Below are positions 25,525 to 33,358 of a stretch of DNA of 33,484 bases, piece by piece. The DNA lies in NCBI GenBank assembly GCA_964563125.1, contig CAZLVY010000020.1, positions 1-33,484 on the forward strand, in the 5' to 3' direction. The DNA comes from UBA1368 sp964563125 (GTDB taxonomy: Bacteria > Bacillota > Syntrophomonadia > Syntrophomonadales > Syntrophomonadaceae). Made by a program: the position numbers and the translations under genes. Below the pieces are notes generated by a model that made no database searches, was not told the origin of the DNA, and was given only the letters and a program-made list of their open reading frames with translations. Numbering within the stretch: the first letter of the stretch is position 1; every line of letters begins with the position of its first letter.

Positions 25525-25998
25525 TTATACAGCAACAATTTTTCTCGCGTCCTTCTTTTGGGACAAAATCATATATTGTTGATAAAATTCTATAATCTCC
25601 AGACGAATTGTTGTTTCATTACCATTATAAAGTGCTGTTTCGATATTATCAAAAGTTTTGCCAAATTCTCTGACGGTTTCATTACTATCCAAATTTTCTA
25701 CCACTTCGCTATAATGAAAATGGATCTTTTGAAAAACACCGAAGTAAAGTTCACGCATCTGATAGATGCGTTTTGAAACCAGATTAATATCAAACTCCTC
25801 TCCTTCTAAAATGTGGAGAAGACTGTGAAAAAGATTATGAAATAAATTATTTTGAAACACTGCCACCATTACTTCTCTGCGGTATTGCTTACAGAGCAGA
25901 TAGCGTAAATACTCCTTCAACTCTTTTTGCCTGCTGAAATCCAAACATTGATAAGCATTCAGAAGTTCGACTTCATTAGAGGATAAATCAAATGCCAC
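25525..25998 (-). CDS. Hypothetical helical protein
   Basis: A 157-residue, helix-rich protein without a motif I recognise (YLRYLLCKQYRREVMVAVFQNNLFHNLFHSL in the first half). The GTG start at 25998 is supported by AGGGGGG nine bases ahead. It lies 38 bases before the beta-CASP nuclease on the same strand and may be co-transcribed. No signal peptide or clear membrane segment is seen. Confidence 0.7.
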   Translation of the reverse strand: MAFDLSSNEVELLNAYQCLDFSRQKELKEYLRYLLCKQYRREVMVAVFQNNLFHNLFHSLLHILEGEEFDINLVSKRIYQMRELYFGVFQKIHFHYSEVVENLDSNETVREFGKTFDNIETALYNGNETTIRLEIIEFYQQYMILSQKKDARKIVAV

Positions 25999-26139
25999 TG
26001 AAAATCCCCCCTTTTATCAATTACTTAGGAATTTCGCTCAGAAGCAATGATATCCTCTAGTTAATTATCGCATAATTCCTTACTAATTCATGGCTGTTCG
26101 CTATTATTCATGCCTTCATCAGCTATTGAACCCGACAAT

Positions 26140-27315
26140 TTATCCATTCACATGTCGATTTAGAAAATTTCCTATCCTAATAATGGCTTCTTCCAAATTA
26201 CTTACGCTGGCAGCATAGCAGCAACGTATGAAACCTTGGCCGCTATCACCAAAGGCACTACCGGGTACAACTGCCACCTGCTCTTCAAAAAGCAATTTTT
26301 CGCAAAATTTTTCAGAATCAAATGATGAGTTTTTAATAGACGGAAAACAGTAAAATGCTCCTTTAGGTTCAAAACAATCCAGACCTATTTCCTTAAAACC
26401 TTTTAGCAGCAGCTTACGCCGGTAATTATAGTTTTCAATCATTTTTCTCATCTGCTCTTCACCGTTACGCAAGGCTTCCAAAGCTGCCTTTTGCGCCATA
26501 ATCGGTGCACACATTATAGTATATTGATGAATCTTGGTCATAGCGGCAATTATGTCCGGGTGTCCGCAGGCATAGCCGAGTCGCCAGCCAGTCATTGCAA
26601 AAGCTTTGGAAAAACCGTTTAATAGTATGGTTCGGTCTTTCATACCGGGTAAAGCAGCAATAGAAAAATGCTTACCCGAATAAGTCAACTCCCCATATAT
26701 CTCATCAGATATTACTATTAAATCGTGCTTTATAACTACCTGGGCAATAGCCTCCAAATCTGCTTTTTCCATAATTGCTCCGGTAGGATTATTAGGATAA
26801 GTCAGGATTAAGATTTTGCTCTTAGGTGTAATACAACTCTCCAGGACGTCAGCACGCAAACGATATTCATCATAGTCATAAGTTGCTACCGGAACTGCCT
26901 TGCCGAAAGCCAGGTTAGTCCCCGGGGCGTATGATACATAGGAAGGTTCAGGTATAAGTACTTCATCACCTGGTTCAATTAAGGCGCGCAGAGCGATATC
27001 AACTGCTTCACTGACTCCCACTGTAATCAGGATATCTTTGGCCGGTGAATATTCTACTCCCATCTGGCGTTTCTGGTACCTGGCAACCTCTTCCCTAAGC
27101 TCTAAAAGTCCGCTATTGGAAGTGTACATAGTATAGCCTTTTTCCAACGAATATACACAAGCTTCTCTAATATGCCAGGGAGTAACAAAATCCGGTTCCC
27201 CCACGCCTAAAGATATTACCCCTTCGGTCTGGGATACCAGATCAAAAAACTTGCGAATACCGGAAGGCGGTATAGTTTTAACTACCGCAGACAGGTATTT
27301 ATTCATGTCGCTCAT
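26140..27315 (-). CDS. Class I/II PLP aminotransferase
   Basis: A 391-residue fold-type I aminotransferase with LGVGEPDF, YPNNPTGA, SDEIYGEL, the PLP lysine K237 in GFSKAFAMTGWRLGYACG, and a C-terminal FIRCCYAAS holding the carboxylate-binding arginine. It belongs to the aspartate/alanine/aromatic aminotransferase group paired with Lrp-type regulators. The start overlaps the regulator stop by four bases (ATGA), and both are under the T-box, so amino acid supply probably controls it. The substrate is not determined. Confidence 0.9.
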   Translation of the reverse strand: MSDMNKYLSAVVKTIPPSGIRKFFDLVSQTEGVISLGVGEPDFVTPWHIREACVYSLEKGYTMYTSNSGLLELREEVARYQKRQMGVEYSPAKDILITVGVSEAVDIALRALIEPGDEVLIPEPSYVSYAPGTNLAFGKAVPVATYDYDEYRLRADVLESCITPKSKILILTYPNNPTGAIMEKADLEAIAQVVIKHDLIVISDEIYGELTYSGKHFSIAALPGMKDRTILLNGFSKAFAMTGWRLGYACGHPDIIAAMTKIHQYTIMCAPIMAQKAALEALRNGEEQMRKMIENYNYRRKLLLKGFKEIGLDCFEPKGAFYCFPSIKNSSFDSEKFCEKLLFEEQVAVVPGSAFGDSGQGFIRCCYAASVSNLEEAIIRIGNFLNRHVNG

Positions 27316-27800
27316 GGACTAACCACCAACCTTTTATCATCATTGTCATCTTCAAACAATAGATGTTCCTGCTTATAAGTCTTAAGAATAAAAAGTGTAA
27401 CCGTACTTTGAATTTGTTCCAGAGTTGAAAGCTTATGGGAAACAAACCAGGACACATCTTTCATGGTCTTGCCCGTAACAATTACTGAAAGGTCATAGGT
27501 GCCGCTCATCAATTTTACGCTTTTGACCTCAGGGAAACGGCAGATCCGTTCGGCAATGCGGTTGAACCCTACTTCCCTCTCTGGCATCATTTTAACTTCG
27601 ATTACCGCAGTCACACTGTCATCACCAAGTTTATCCCAATTGATAATAGTGTTGTAACCCAGGATAATCTTGTCATCTTCCAACTTTTTAATTAATGCGG
27701 TTATGGTATTCTCATCTTCACCTAACATAGTAGCAATAGTCCCGGCATTTAACTTGGCATCACGTTCAATTAAATTTAATACCTTAGTCTGCAGATCCAT
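27312..27800 (-). CDS. Lrp/AsnC-family transcriptional regulator
   Basis: A 162-residue regulator: an N-terminal winged helix (1-50, LNAGTIATMLGEDENTITALIKKLEDDKII), a hinge with ILGYNTIINWDKLG, and a C-terminal RAM/AsnC ligand domain (about 65-140). ATG 27800 has AGGAGG eight bases ahead. The longer frame to 27854 would start inside the T-box terminator and is rejected. It shares a transcript with the aminotransferase and may sense the same amino acid. Confidence 0.9.
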   Translation of the reverse strand: MDLQTKVLNLIERDAKLNAGTIATMLGEDENTITALIKKLEDDKIILGYNTIINWDKLGDDSVTAVIEVKMMPEREVGFNRIAERICRFPEVKSVKLMSGTYDLSVIVTGKTMKDVSWFVSHKLSTLEQIQSTVTLFILKTYKQEHLLFEDDNDDKRLVVSP

Positions 27801-27835
27801 TAAATACTCCTCCTCTACTCTCATATATTTTTCTA

Positions 27836-28077
27836 AAAAATAAAAAACTCCCATCCCTTAGAAAAGGGACGAGAGGAAACTCCCGCGGTACCACCCTGGT
27901 TGGCTATGCCCGGCTCAAAACTGATAACGGTTGTTACCGTTCGGCTTACTTCCCTGAAGAATTCACCGAAAACTCCCAGATGGCATCCTTATTATCCGCT
28001 TATCGGTTTGCACCTGACCCGACTCTCTGAAAAAGACGAACTTTAAGGTTCTTCTGATCATGGTTGTTTATGATTTG
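27836..28077 (-). ncRNA. T-box leader (riboswitch) of the Lrp-aminotransferase operon
   Basis: Read on the minus strand, the conserved T-box AGGGTGGTACCGCG is at 27884-27897. An AGAGAG-type stem I region with GGTGCAAACCG lies about 28000-28030, and an intrinsic terminator at 27836-27876 (CTCTCGTCCCTT / AAGGGATGGGAG plus T-run) overlaps the antiterminator. The UGGU bulge should pair with a tRNA ending ACCA, i.e. discriminator A. The specifier is unclear: by position it could be AUG (Met), GCC (Ala) or UGC (Cys) near 27980-27990. tRNA-Cys normally has discriminator U, so Cys fits worst. Uncharged tRNA would open the operon. Confidence 0.9.
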
Positions 28078-28083
28078 ATAAAT

Positions 28084-28113
28084 ATATTATCACTACCGCA
28101 TCCCCTGCGTCAA
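28084..28113 (-). promoter_or_regulatory. Promoter of the T-box operon
   Basis: Minus-strand TTGACG (28108-28113), 18 bases and TAATAT (28084-28089) predict a start near 28077, right where the T-box stem I begins. Confidence 0.6.
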
Positions 28114-28118
28114 GTTGT

Positions 28119-28160
28119 AAAAAATAGCTCAAAGACAACTATTTTCTTGAACTATTTTTT
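28119..28160. terminator. A/T-flanked hairpin between divergent units
   Basis: Stem AAAAAATAGCTCAA / TTGAACTATTTTTT (one mismatch) has a 14-base loop. It looks like a bidirectional terminator, although no gene ends here; it may instead shield the two divergent promoters or mark a lost gene. Confidence 0.4.
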
Positions 28161-28209
28161 AATTCTCTGCATATTATTACTCTAGGATTTTAAGCGGAGG
28201 TGTTCATTT

Positions 28210-28440
28210 GTGTATACAAATATTTTAACTTGTGAAGAACAAAAAACCTTAAATAAGTTAGAAAATTATTTTAAGTCTACCGACATGAGCCTTTATGATA
28301 AGATTATTAATGCTCTGATTATTGCAGAACATGAATTAACAGAGCATTGTTTTTGTAATGAGCATGAACGGCTTAAAATTGAAAACTTTAAACTGGTACT
28401 GGATAATCTGCTGGGAAAAATTGATATAAGCAGCTACTAG
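28210..28440 (+). CDS. Small hypothetical protein
   Basis: A 76-residue, acidic, helical protein with three histidines and two cysteines in the segment AEHELTEHCFCNEHERLK, a possible metal-binding patch. I do not recognise the family. The GTG start at 28210 is supported by CGGAGG nine to ten bases ahead. It is the only plus-strand gene between the T-box operon and the palindromic repeat element, whose left hairpin could serve as its terminator. Confidence 0.65.
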   Translation: MYTNILTCEEQKTLNKLENYFKSTDMSLYDKIINALIIAEHELTEHCFCNEHERLKIENFKLVLDNLLGKIDISSY

Positions 28441-28446
28441 ACATAA

Positions 28447-28646
28447 AAGTGTCGGCATTCACCGACACTTCAGACCGTCAAAAAAGGCTAATAGCTGCGT
28501 TAATTCGGAAGTCCCGTTCAATCGACGTACCTCATGTACGCCTCAATCACGGTCCTTCCGATTGCCTTGCTCTTAACCTTTTTTGCTCGCTCTGTCAGGA
28601 TGTCGACTTTATCGACACCCTGAAGTGTCGGCATTCACCGACACTT
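28447..28646. repeat. Palindromic repeat element with identical terminal hairpins
   Basis: Two identical 24-bp hairpins (AAGTGTCGG, six bases, CCGACACTT) sit at 28447-28470 and 28623-28646. Between them the sequence folds on itself: GTCAAAAAAGGCTAA faces TTAACCTTTTTTG, and AATTCGGAAG..CGACGTAC faces GTACGCC..CTTCCGATT around the centre near 28533. A further hairpin TGTCGA / TCGACA is at 28595-28612. No open frame here looks real. It resembles a MITE or a large repetitive extragenic palindrome. The T-runs lie outside each terminal hairpin, so the element would also terminate transcription from both flanks. Confidence 0.7.
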
Positions 28647-28661
28647 TTTAACCTGCTATAT

Positions 28662-28940
28662 TTACTTTAGTCTCATTTCCAGATCATTTACGCGCTGTTC
28701 TAATGCCGAAAATTCTTCTCTGGTTACTAAATCCTTATGCTTACACTTTACTTCTTCCTCAATGAAGGTCTTCATTTCCTGTTTAACTTCTTCGCCGCGT
28801 TTTATCAGATCATCAACAAAAGTATTACCCTCTTCAGCGTTGATTTCACCTTTTTCAACCATTTCCTTCATGAGCTTTTCAGCCTTTTCCCTGGTAACAC
28901 TTAAAACACCTAGCCCAAGATAAAGAGCTCTTTTCATCAT
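28662..28940 (-). CDS. Phasin-like coiled-coil protein
   Basis: A 92-residue protein like the short clostridial phasin-superfamily proteins (PHA granule regulator PhaF/PhaI type). The N-terminus is MMKRALYLGLGVLSVTREKAEKLMKEMVEKGEI, with a central amphipathic helix and a C-terminal leucine-rich coiled coil (LEQRVNDLEMRL). Start at 28940 (ATGATG) has AAGGGG eight bases ahead. In bacteria without PHA these proteins have no settled function. Confidence 0.7.
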   Translation of the reverse strand: MMKRALYLGLGVLSVTREKAEKLMKEMVEKGEINAEEGNTFVDDLIKRGEEVKQEMKTFIEEEVKCKHKDLVTREEFSALEQRVNDLEMRLK

Positions 28941-29147
28941 ATATAACACCCCTTCGAATTTTTGCATTATAACTATTCTTATTATATCACCTTAATTACA
29001 TTAATAATTCATCAGCTATGTAGATATTCTTAAGCTGGTTTTAGTATTAATTTTTGAGGGAGATAACCGATGTACTGAAATGACAAGCTTATGCAAGTTA
29101 GGATCTATTTTAAATCTGCTGTAAATGGCAATTTATAAAACATCTTC

Positions 29148-29176
29148 TTGATAAAAGCTCTCTTAGCGTATATAAT
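29148..29176 (+). promoter_or_regulatory. Consensus promoter of tRNA-Lys
   Basis: TTGATA (29148-29153), an exact 17-base spacer and TATAAT (29171-29176) lie 17 bases before the tRNA 5' end. It is the best sigma-A match in the window. Confidence 0.85.
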
Positions 29177-29193
29177 ATCAATTGCATATTCAT

Positions 29194-29276
<83 letters not shown>

Positions 29277-29283
29277 TAAAGTG

Positions 29284-29310
29284 CCCTCCGGCTTCAGAGG
29301 GTATTTTTTA
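29284..29310 (+). terminator. Terminator after tRNA-Lys
   Basis: Stem CCCTC / GAGGG with TTTTTTATTTT follows the tRNA by 14 bases. It lies inside the element, so it replaces the original terminator displaced to 33334. Confidence 0.75.
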
Positions 29311-29340
29311 TTTTCTGTGTTTCATTGAATTATAAGTTTT

Positions 29341-29358
29341 TGCCACATTATTGCCACA
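29341..29358 (+). repeat. Paired TGCCACA motifs, left end
   Basis: TGCCACA occurs at 29341-29347 and 29352-29358, 11 bases apart in direct orientation, about one helical turn. An equal pair lies at 33139/33150 and a single copy at 33225 near the other end. These are candidate arm-type integrase sites. Confidence 0.45.
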
Positions 29359-29381
29359 TTGTTTTAAAATTGATGCTATTT

Positions 29382-30254
29382 TTAACACTCTTGTGTTCTT
29401 CTATTTCTTAATAATACTAGTGTCATCACAAATGATAAAACAATTAATGCAATCCATGTAATAGTTGCAATAGTTCTTGCAGATTTCGCTTTGTTTGTAA
29501 GTTGCTTTAATGCTTCGGCTTTGTACCACAATTGAATATTTGATATTTGATAATTTAACTTCTTTATTTGCTGGTCTGTGTTTCGCCATTCATTATAATC
29601 ATTGACAATTTTTGCAGGGATATTTTCATGAATAGCTTCTCCCATATTTATTACACCAAAGTAACGACCAGCTTCCTTTACTAGACGTCCATCTTTAATT
29701 ACAATAAGAGGCCGGGTTGTATCATAGGTGGTATATTTCTCCATTAATTCAGGGTCGTTTTGCATCGATTCATATAAAACTATATATTGTGTATGTCCTT
29801 TACTATAGGACTGTTTGTTTTTTTCTAACTTCTCTATCTCATTCTTGAGTTCATTTAGCTTATCTATGCCAATCTGACTTTTATTAATTTCATTAGCAGT
29901 ATGAATTACAATACTATCTATGAAATAAGGGAATGCTTGCCCTGACATATAGTCAGCAGTATTTGGGTTAATATTAATGCCGTGAAGAATCTTCTGCCAT
30001 GGTTCTGCCTTTTTATTGTTCCAATAATTCTGTTCTTTAGCAAATAGCCAGGAATAAGACCAGAAGTGATAGTCTTCGTTGGGTAGAGTACCATTCAGTT
30101 CGACCCAGGTTTGACCAGTCCATCTATCTTTTAATGCTTGAACTTTAAGAGATTTTTCAAAGCTTTGAACAGGTTCTTTATCCCATCTAAAAACTCCTGC
30201 TGCAGACAATAGAATCAATAGAACCAAAGGAATAATCCAGATATTTTTATTCAT
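29382..30254 (-). CDS. Hypothetical double-anchored membrane protein (element cargo)
   Basis: A 290-residue protein with an N-terminal membrane helix (about 5-22, IIPLVLLILLSAAGVF), a large external region with a predicted coiled coil near residues 125-150 (KLNELKNEIEKLEKNKQ) and another near 225-255, and a C-terminal membrane helix (about 263-284) followed by RNRRTQEC. I do not recognise the family. The pattern of a short anchor, long outer loop and closing helix recalls fragments of ABC-2 permease-like or surface-exposed proteins. AAGGACGGAG ahead supports the ATG. It lies directly inside the left end of the element. Confidence 0.72.
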   Translation of the reverse strand: MNKNIWIIPLVLLILLSAAGVFRWDKEPVQSFEKSLKVQALKDRWTGQTWVELNGTLPNEDYHFWSYSWLFAKEQNYWNNKKAEPWQKILHGININPNTADYMSGQAFPYFIDSIVIHTANEINKSQIGIDKLNELKNEIEKLEKNKQSYSKGHTQYIVLYESMQNDPELMEKYTTYDTTRPLIVIKDGRLVKEAGRYFGVINMGEAIHENIPAKIVNDYNEWRNTDQQIKKLNYQISNIQLWYKAEALKQLTNKAKSARTIATITWIALIVLSFVMTLVLLRNRRTQEC

Positions 30255-30329
30255 GTTTCTCCGTCCTTCCGGTTGGTTAAGTTGTGTTCAATTCCATCCC
30301 GCCGACCTGAGTTTTTGCAATTGAGCTAA

Positions 30330-31646
30330 CTAAATCAATAGATCTTTGAGAAGTTGCTTGATGATATAAGGACTTATAGCCCCCACTTTGAATTCATTTA
30401 CTGTTAAATAGCCTATAATATTGCCATTACCGTCAATAATCATGGGAGGATGTAAAGAAAACTCATTAAAAGGACTATAAATCGATAATTCTCCACCATA
30501 GCGGCCAAACTCATTCCATATACTTTTACTTGAAAATTCGTTGCCGTATGTTCCAAAACTATTAAAAATACTATCGGATGCAAATTCATTAGAAGTTAGC
30601 TCGCCTAGAAAAGTAGCTTTGCCATCGTCTGCAACAAGAATCAAGGGAGTTACAATACCAGTATTAACTTGAGGTTTTGTAAATACTGGCTCTGGATTGT
30701 AATATTCTGAATTATTAGAACTAATTATTTGAACTGAGGATTCAATCAGTTCATCATTTTCGTATTCGGCTACAATTACATCTCCATTCCTAAGATATGC
30801 GGTAACAACACCTTCTAATTTTCCATTTATCCAATTACCAATTATCCTACCGCCATCAGAATAATATGCAGTACCAGGTCCATGTTTCAAGCCTTTTTTC
30901 CATTCCCCAACATGTTTTTCGCCATTTGGCCAGGTGTAGGTTCCCTGCCCTGTTCTCTCACCTGCAATCCAGTTTCCAACATATTTATCGCCGTCTGCCC
31001 AGGTATAAGTTCCCTGGCCGTGAATTTCGCCTTCAACCCAGTTACCGCTGCACATAGCGCCATTAGGCCAGGTATATGTGCCCTGTCCATTCCTCAAACC
31101 GTTTACCCAGTCACCGACATATTTTTCTCCGTTAGGCCACCACATAGTTCCCTTGCCGTTATATAATCCACTTTGAGTTATTCCTTCATAGATTGAACCA
31201 TCATTATTTACAATTCTTTCATGTATTGGTCCCGTATAGGTTTGAATGAATACGGTCTGTGAAGCGCTATCCCAATTTACCACAGCGCCAAATGCTTCAC
31301 TGATAAACCGGAGTGGGACTAGAGTGCGACCATTAATTATTTGGGCAGGGACATCTAATTGTTTAACTTGGCCGTTCACCATTGACGCACTGGATCCGAT
31401 CTGCAAAACAACTGTAGTGCCGCTTTTTACTGCAGTTACAGTTCGAGTATCCTGGTTCCAGCCTACATTTGCTCCCATCGCTTCAAATATTGCTCGAAGG
31501 GGAACCAATGTGCGGCCTTGTTCAATAACTGGCCGAGCATCTGTAAATGCCAATGGTTGTCCATCAATAATCACACATGGACTTGCCATTGCCGGCACTG
31601 CAAACAATAAACATAGAAATAACCCCAGTATAAATGATTTACGCAT
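30330..31646 (-). CDS. Secreted copper-amine-oxidase-N / MORN repeat protein
   Basis: A 438-residue exported protein. It has a signal peptide (1-21, ending AMA), a copper amine oxidase-like N-terminal domain (24-136) with the doubled ..GRTLVPLRxIxEAxGA.. motif, then six to seven MORN repeats (about 153-297) of 23 residues with YxGxWxxGxxxGxGTYTWPNG. A C-terminal region has repeated NEF / IWNEFG / SPFNEF motifs (about 365-425). Such domains are used for wall or membrane surface association in spore-forming Firmicutes. Start by GGAGG. It is element cargo, 75 bases from the membrane protein gene and possibly co-expressed. Confidence 0.88.
   Translation of the reverse strand: MRKSFILGLFLCLLFAVPAMASPCVIIDGQPLAFTDARPVIEQGRTLVPLRAIFEAMGANVGWNQDTRTVTAVKSGTTVVLQIGSSASMVNGQVKQLDVPAQIINGRTLVPLRFISEAFGAVVNWDSASQTVFIQTYTGPIHERIVNNDGSIYEGITQSGLYNGKGTMWWPNGEKYVGDWVNGLRNGQGTYTWPNGAMCSGNWVEGEIHGQGTYTWADGDKYVGNWIAGERTGQGTYTWPNGEKHVGEWKKGLKHGPGTAYYSDGGRIIGNWINGKLEGVVTAYLRNGDVIVAEYENDELIESSVQIISSNNSEYYNPEPVFTKPQVNTGIVTPLILVADDGKATFLGELTSNEFASDSIFNSFGTYGNEFSSKSIWNEFGRYGGELSIYSPFNEFSLHPPMIIDGNGNIIGYLTVNEFKVGAISPYIIKQLLKDLLI
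30756..31190 (-). repeat. Tandem MORN-coding repeats
   Basis: The DNA repeats with a ~69-base period (23 codons) about six times. The best-kept unit encodes GQGTYTW-NG. Near-identical adjacent units make copy number likely to vary between strains. Confidence 0.65.
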
Positions 31647-31767
31647 AACAACCTCCTCGCGCCATTAAGACATATTTATTTCTTCAACACATAATGATAA
31701 AATCCTTTCCACATATACTAAATGCAGGAATTTGTCTGTTTGGGTAGAAATATATTTTATGCCTTAT

Positions 31768-31796
31768 TTGTCAAGTACAGTGCCTGGAATTATATA
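31768..31796 (+). promoter_or_regulatory. Promoter of the zinc-ribbon gene
   Basis: TTGTCA (31768-31773), exactly 17 bases and TATATA (31791-31796) lie about 70 bases before the GTG start. Confidence 0.5.
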
Positions 31797-31867
31797 CATC
31801 GGTCATGCGGTTTTGAACAATTAAACTTAAATTTTGCGTAGAGTATTGTTTGTTAGGGGGTAGAATA

Positions 31868-32841
31868 GTGGCTTTAATTCAATGTATCGAATGTGGAAAG
31901 GAGTTTTCTGATAAGGCAAGTAGTTGTCCAAATTGCGGATGTCCTGTAACTCATATTCTGCAGCTAAATAGAGAAGTCAATACAGACGCTAATAATACAG
32001 AACCTGAAAAGAATCGGAAAAAACCTTTCATCATTATTCTATCATCGATTATACTAATTGCCCTCATTATTGGAATAGCTGCGTTTTTGCCGAAAGAAAT
32101 GGCTTATCGAAACGCAATAACAGCCATGGTCGCTGGGGAAAAGGAAACTGCTTTAAATACTTTTGTAAAGTTAAATAGCTATAAGGATAGTTCCAGATAT
32201 GTCAGTGAAATAGAATCTAAAATAAAAAAAGAAACATACGATGAAGGAATCAAAGCTTATCGAAGAGATGATTTTAAAACTGCTTTCGCTAACTTTATGG
32301 AATTAAGCGAATACAAAGATAGCAGATATTATATTTTACTTATACACACAAAAATTATGAACTCGGATGAAGATAACTTAGATTTTGGGATTCTTGATTT
32401 ATTGTCTTATCCAGATATTGATACCAAAAACTTAGACATTGACCATCCACGTACTGAAACTATAAAGACATTAATCGCACACTTAGATTTTGAAGATACA
32501 AAAATGTAATACTTAATGGTTACTACTTGGAATTATTCCTCGAAGGTTCTTGGGAAACCAATGACGGAAATTACTATTATACTGTTACAAATACTAACGG
32601 TGTATATGAAATCGATTTCGGAGATTTTTCGAAAGAAAATATAAAATATCCAGAATGGTATACAAGCTACAATATACCATGGTATGAAGGAAAGCACTAT
32701 AAATATGAAAATGGAATACATTTTCAGGGAAGTGACGAATCAGGTTGGACGAAACAATTTAAAATCACTATAAAATCTAAAGATGAAATCACTATATTTA
32801 GTTTTAAAGACAATAGATCTTATCCTTTGCGCAGGATATAA
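31868..32841 (+). pseudogene. Zinc-ribbon / TPR-like membrane protein, split by frameshift
   Basis: Frame one (31868-32509) encodes a 213-residue part: a zinc ribbon (C6, C9, C20, C23), a membrane helix (about 54-74) and two YKDS-type helical repeats (ALNTFVKLNSYKDS, AFANFMELSEYKDS). It stops at TAA 32507 just after a run of five A (32500-32504). Read one frame back, the text continues without a break as N-V-I-L-N-G-Y-Y-L-E-L-F-L-E-G-S-W-E-T and runs to 32841 as a beta-rich C-terminal domain. One lost A explains it. GTG 31868 with GGGGG seven bases ahead is the start. The original protein would be about 324 residues. Confidence 0.75.
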
Positions 32842-32899
32842 ACCTGAAAACTCTGCTTATTTACCCTGTAAAGGGTATTTGCCTTACGGTTTGGAAAAT

Positions 32900-32930
32900 A
32901 ATAAACCCGCTCGCAAAAAGCGGGTTTATT
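32900..32930. terminator. Terminator between zinc-ribbon gene and integrase remnant
   Basis: A perfect 12-bp stem AATAAACCCGCT / AGCGGGTTTATT with a seven-base loop lies between convergent genes and could act in both directions. Confidence 0.8.
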
Positions 32931-32941
32931 TGTGCAGCAAT

Positions 32942-33157
32942 TTAATTGCCAAAAACAGCGTTTAGTGCATTTACTGCTTCGTTTTGCATAGATGGGGTAA
33001 CATGGCTGTAAATATCGCCAGTAGTGGAAATACTCTCATGGCCTAATCGTTCCTGAACAACTTTGAGGTTTACTCCCTGACTGAGCAGTATTGTGGCGTG
33101 TGTATGTCTAAGGTCGTGAAATCTGACTCCATCCGGGATGCCACTTTTATGCCACAA
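32942..33157 (-). pseudogene. Tyrosine recombinase (phage-type integrase), C-terminal remnant
   Basis: The last ~71 residues of an integrase are left. They hold H-x-x-R-H in FHDLRHTHATILL, LGHESISTT and the tyrosine nucleophile in GDIYSH. Lost are the N-terminal arm-binding and core-binding domains and the box I arginine; a full enzyme is about 370-400 residues. The frame stays open upstream to about 33240 but without integrase features. It ends the cargo region next to attR, where an intact integrase gene would be expected, and cannot be active. Confidence 0.85.
33139..33156 (+). repeat. Paired TGCCAC motifs, right end
   Basis: TGCCACT (33139-33145) and TGCCACA (33150-33156) stand 11 bases apart, the same spacing and orientation as at 29341/29352. 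They lie within the integrase remnant's first codons. A further TGCCACA is at 33225-33231. Confidence 0.45.
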
Positions 33158-33160
33158 ATT

Positions 33161-33180
33161 TATAAAACTATATAAAACTA
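33161..33180 (+). repeat. Tandem 10-bp repeat TATAAAACTA
   Basis: Two perfect copies in direct orientation lie between the integrase remnant and attR. Confidence 0.6.
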
Positions 33181-33273
33181 TTCTAATGTTTTAAAACCTT
33201 GTTTGTAAGAATATATTAGGCTTGTGCCACATAATAAAACTTCTTAAAACCTCATTAAACTTACTTTGAACGC

Positions 33274-33326
33274 ACTCTTAATCAGAAGTTTGAAGATTCG
33301 ATTCCCTGATGGCCCACCATCTAAAA
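33274..33326 (+). repeat. attR: displaced 3' half of tRNA-Lys
   Basis: This copies tRNA-Lys from the anticodon loop through CCA and six bases beyond, at a constant offset of 4050 from attL. The five mismatches all fall at 33289-33296, the 5' side of the T stem, so this copy could not form a tRNA. A terminator follows directly. Confidence 0.8.
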
Positions 33327-33333
33327 AATATGT

Positions 33334-33358
33334 AACCGCGCAGATTTGCGCGGTTTTT
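33334..33358 (+). terminator. Probable original tRNA-Lys terminator
   Basis: A perfect 9-bp stem AACCGCGCA / TGCGCGGTT with a GATT loop and TTTTT sits eight bases after attR. In the uninterrupted chromosome it would have followed the tRNA. I see no further feature from 33359 to the end of the window. Confidence 0.8.

Noticed and set aside
27801..27854. Extended N-terminus of the Lrp regulator
   Set aside because: The extra codons lie in the T-box terminator and its T-run; the AGGAGG site points to the ATG at 27800.
28449..28670. 73-residue plus-strand open frame
   Set aside because: It lies almost wholly in the palindromic repeat element; the composition follows the inverted repeats rather than a protein.
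32500..32506. Programmed -1 frameshift in the zinc-ribbon gene
   Set aside because: ACAAAAATG does not form a proper X-XXY-YYZ slippery heptamer in the reading frame and no strong downstream structure is seen; a simple indel is likelier.
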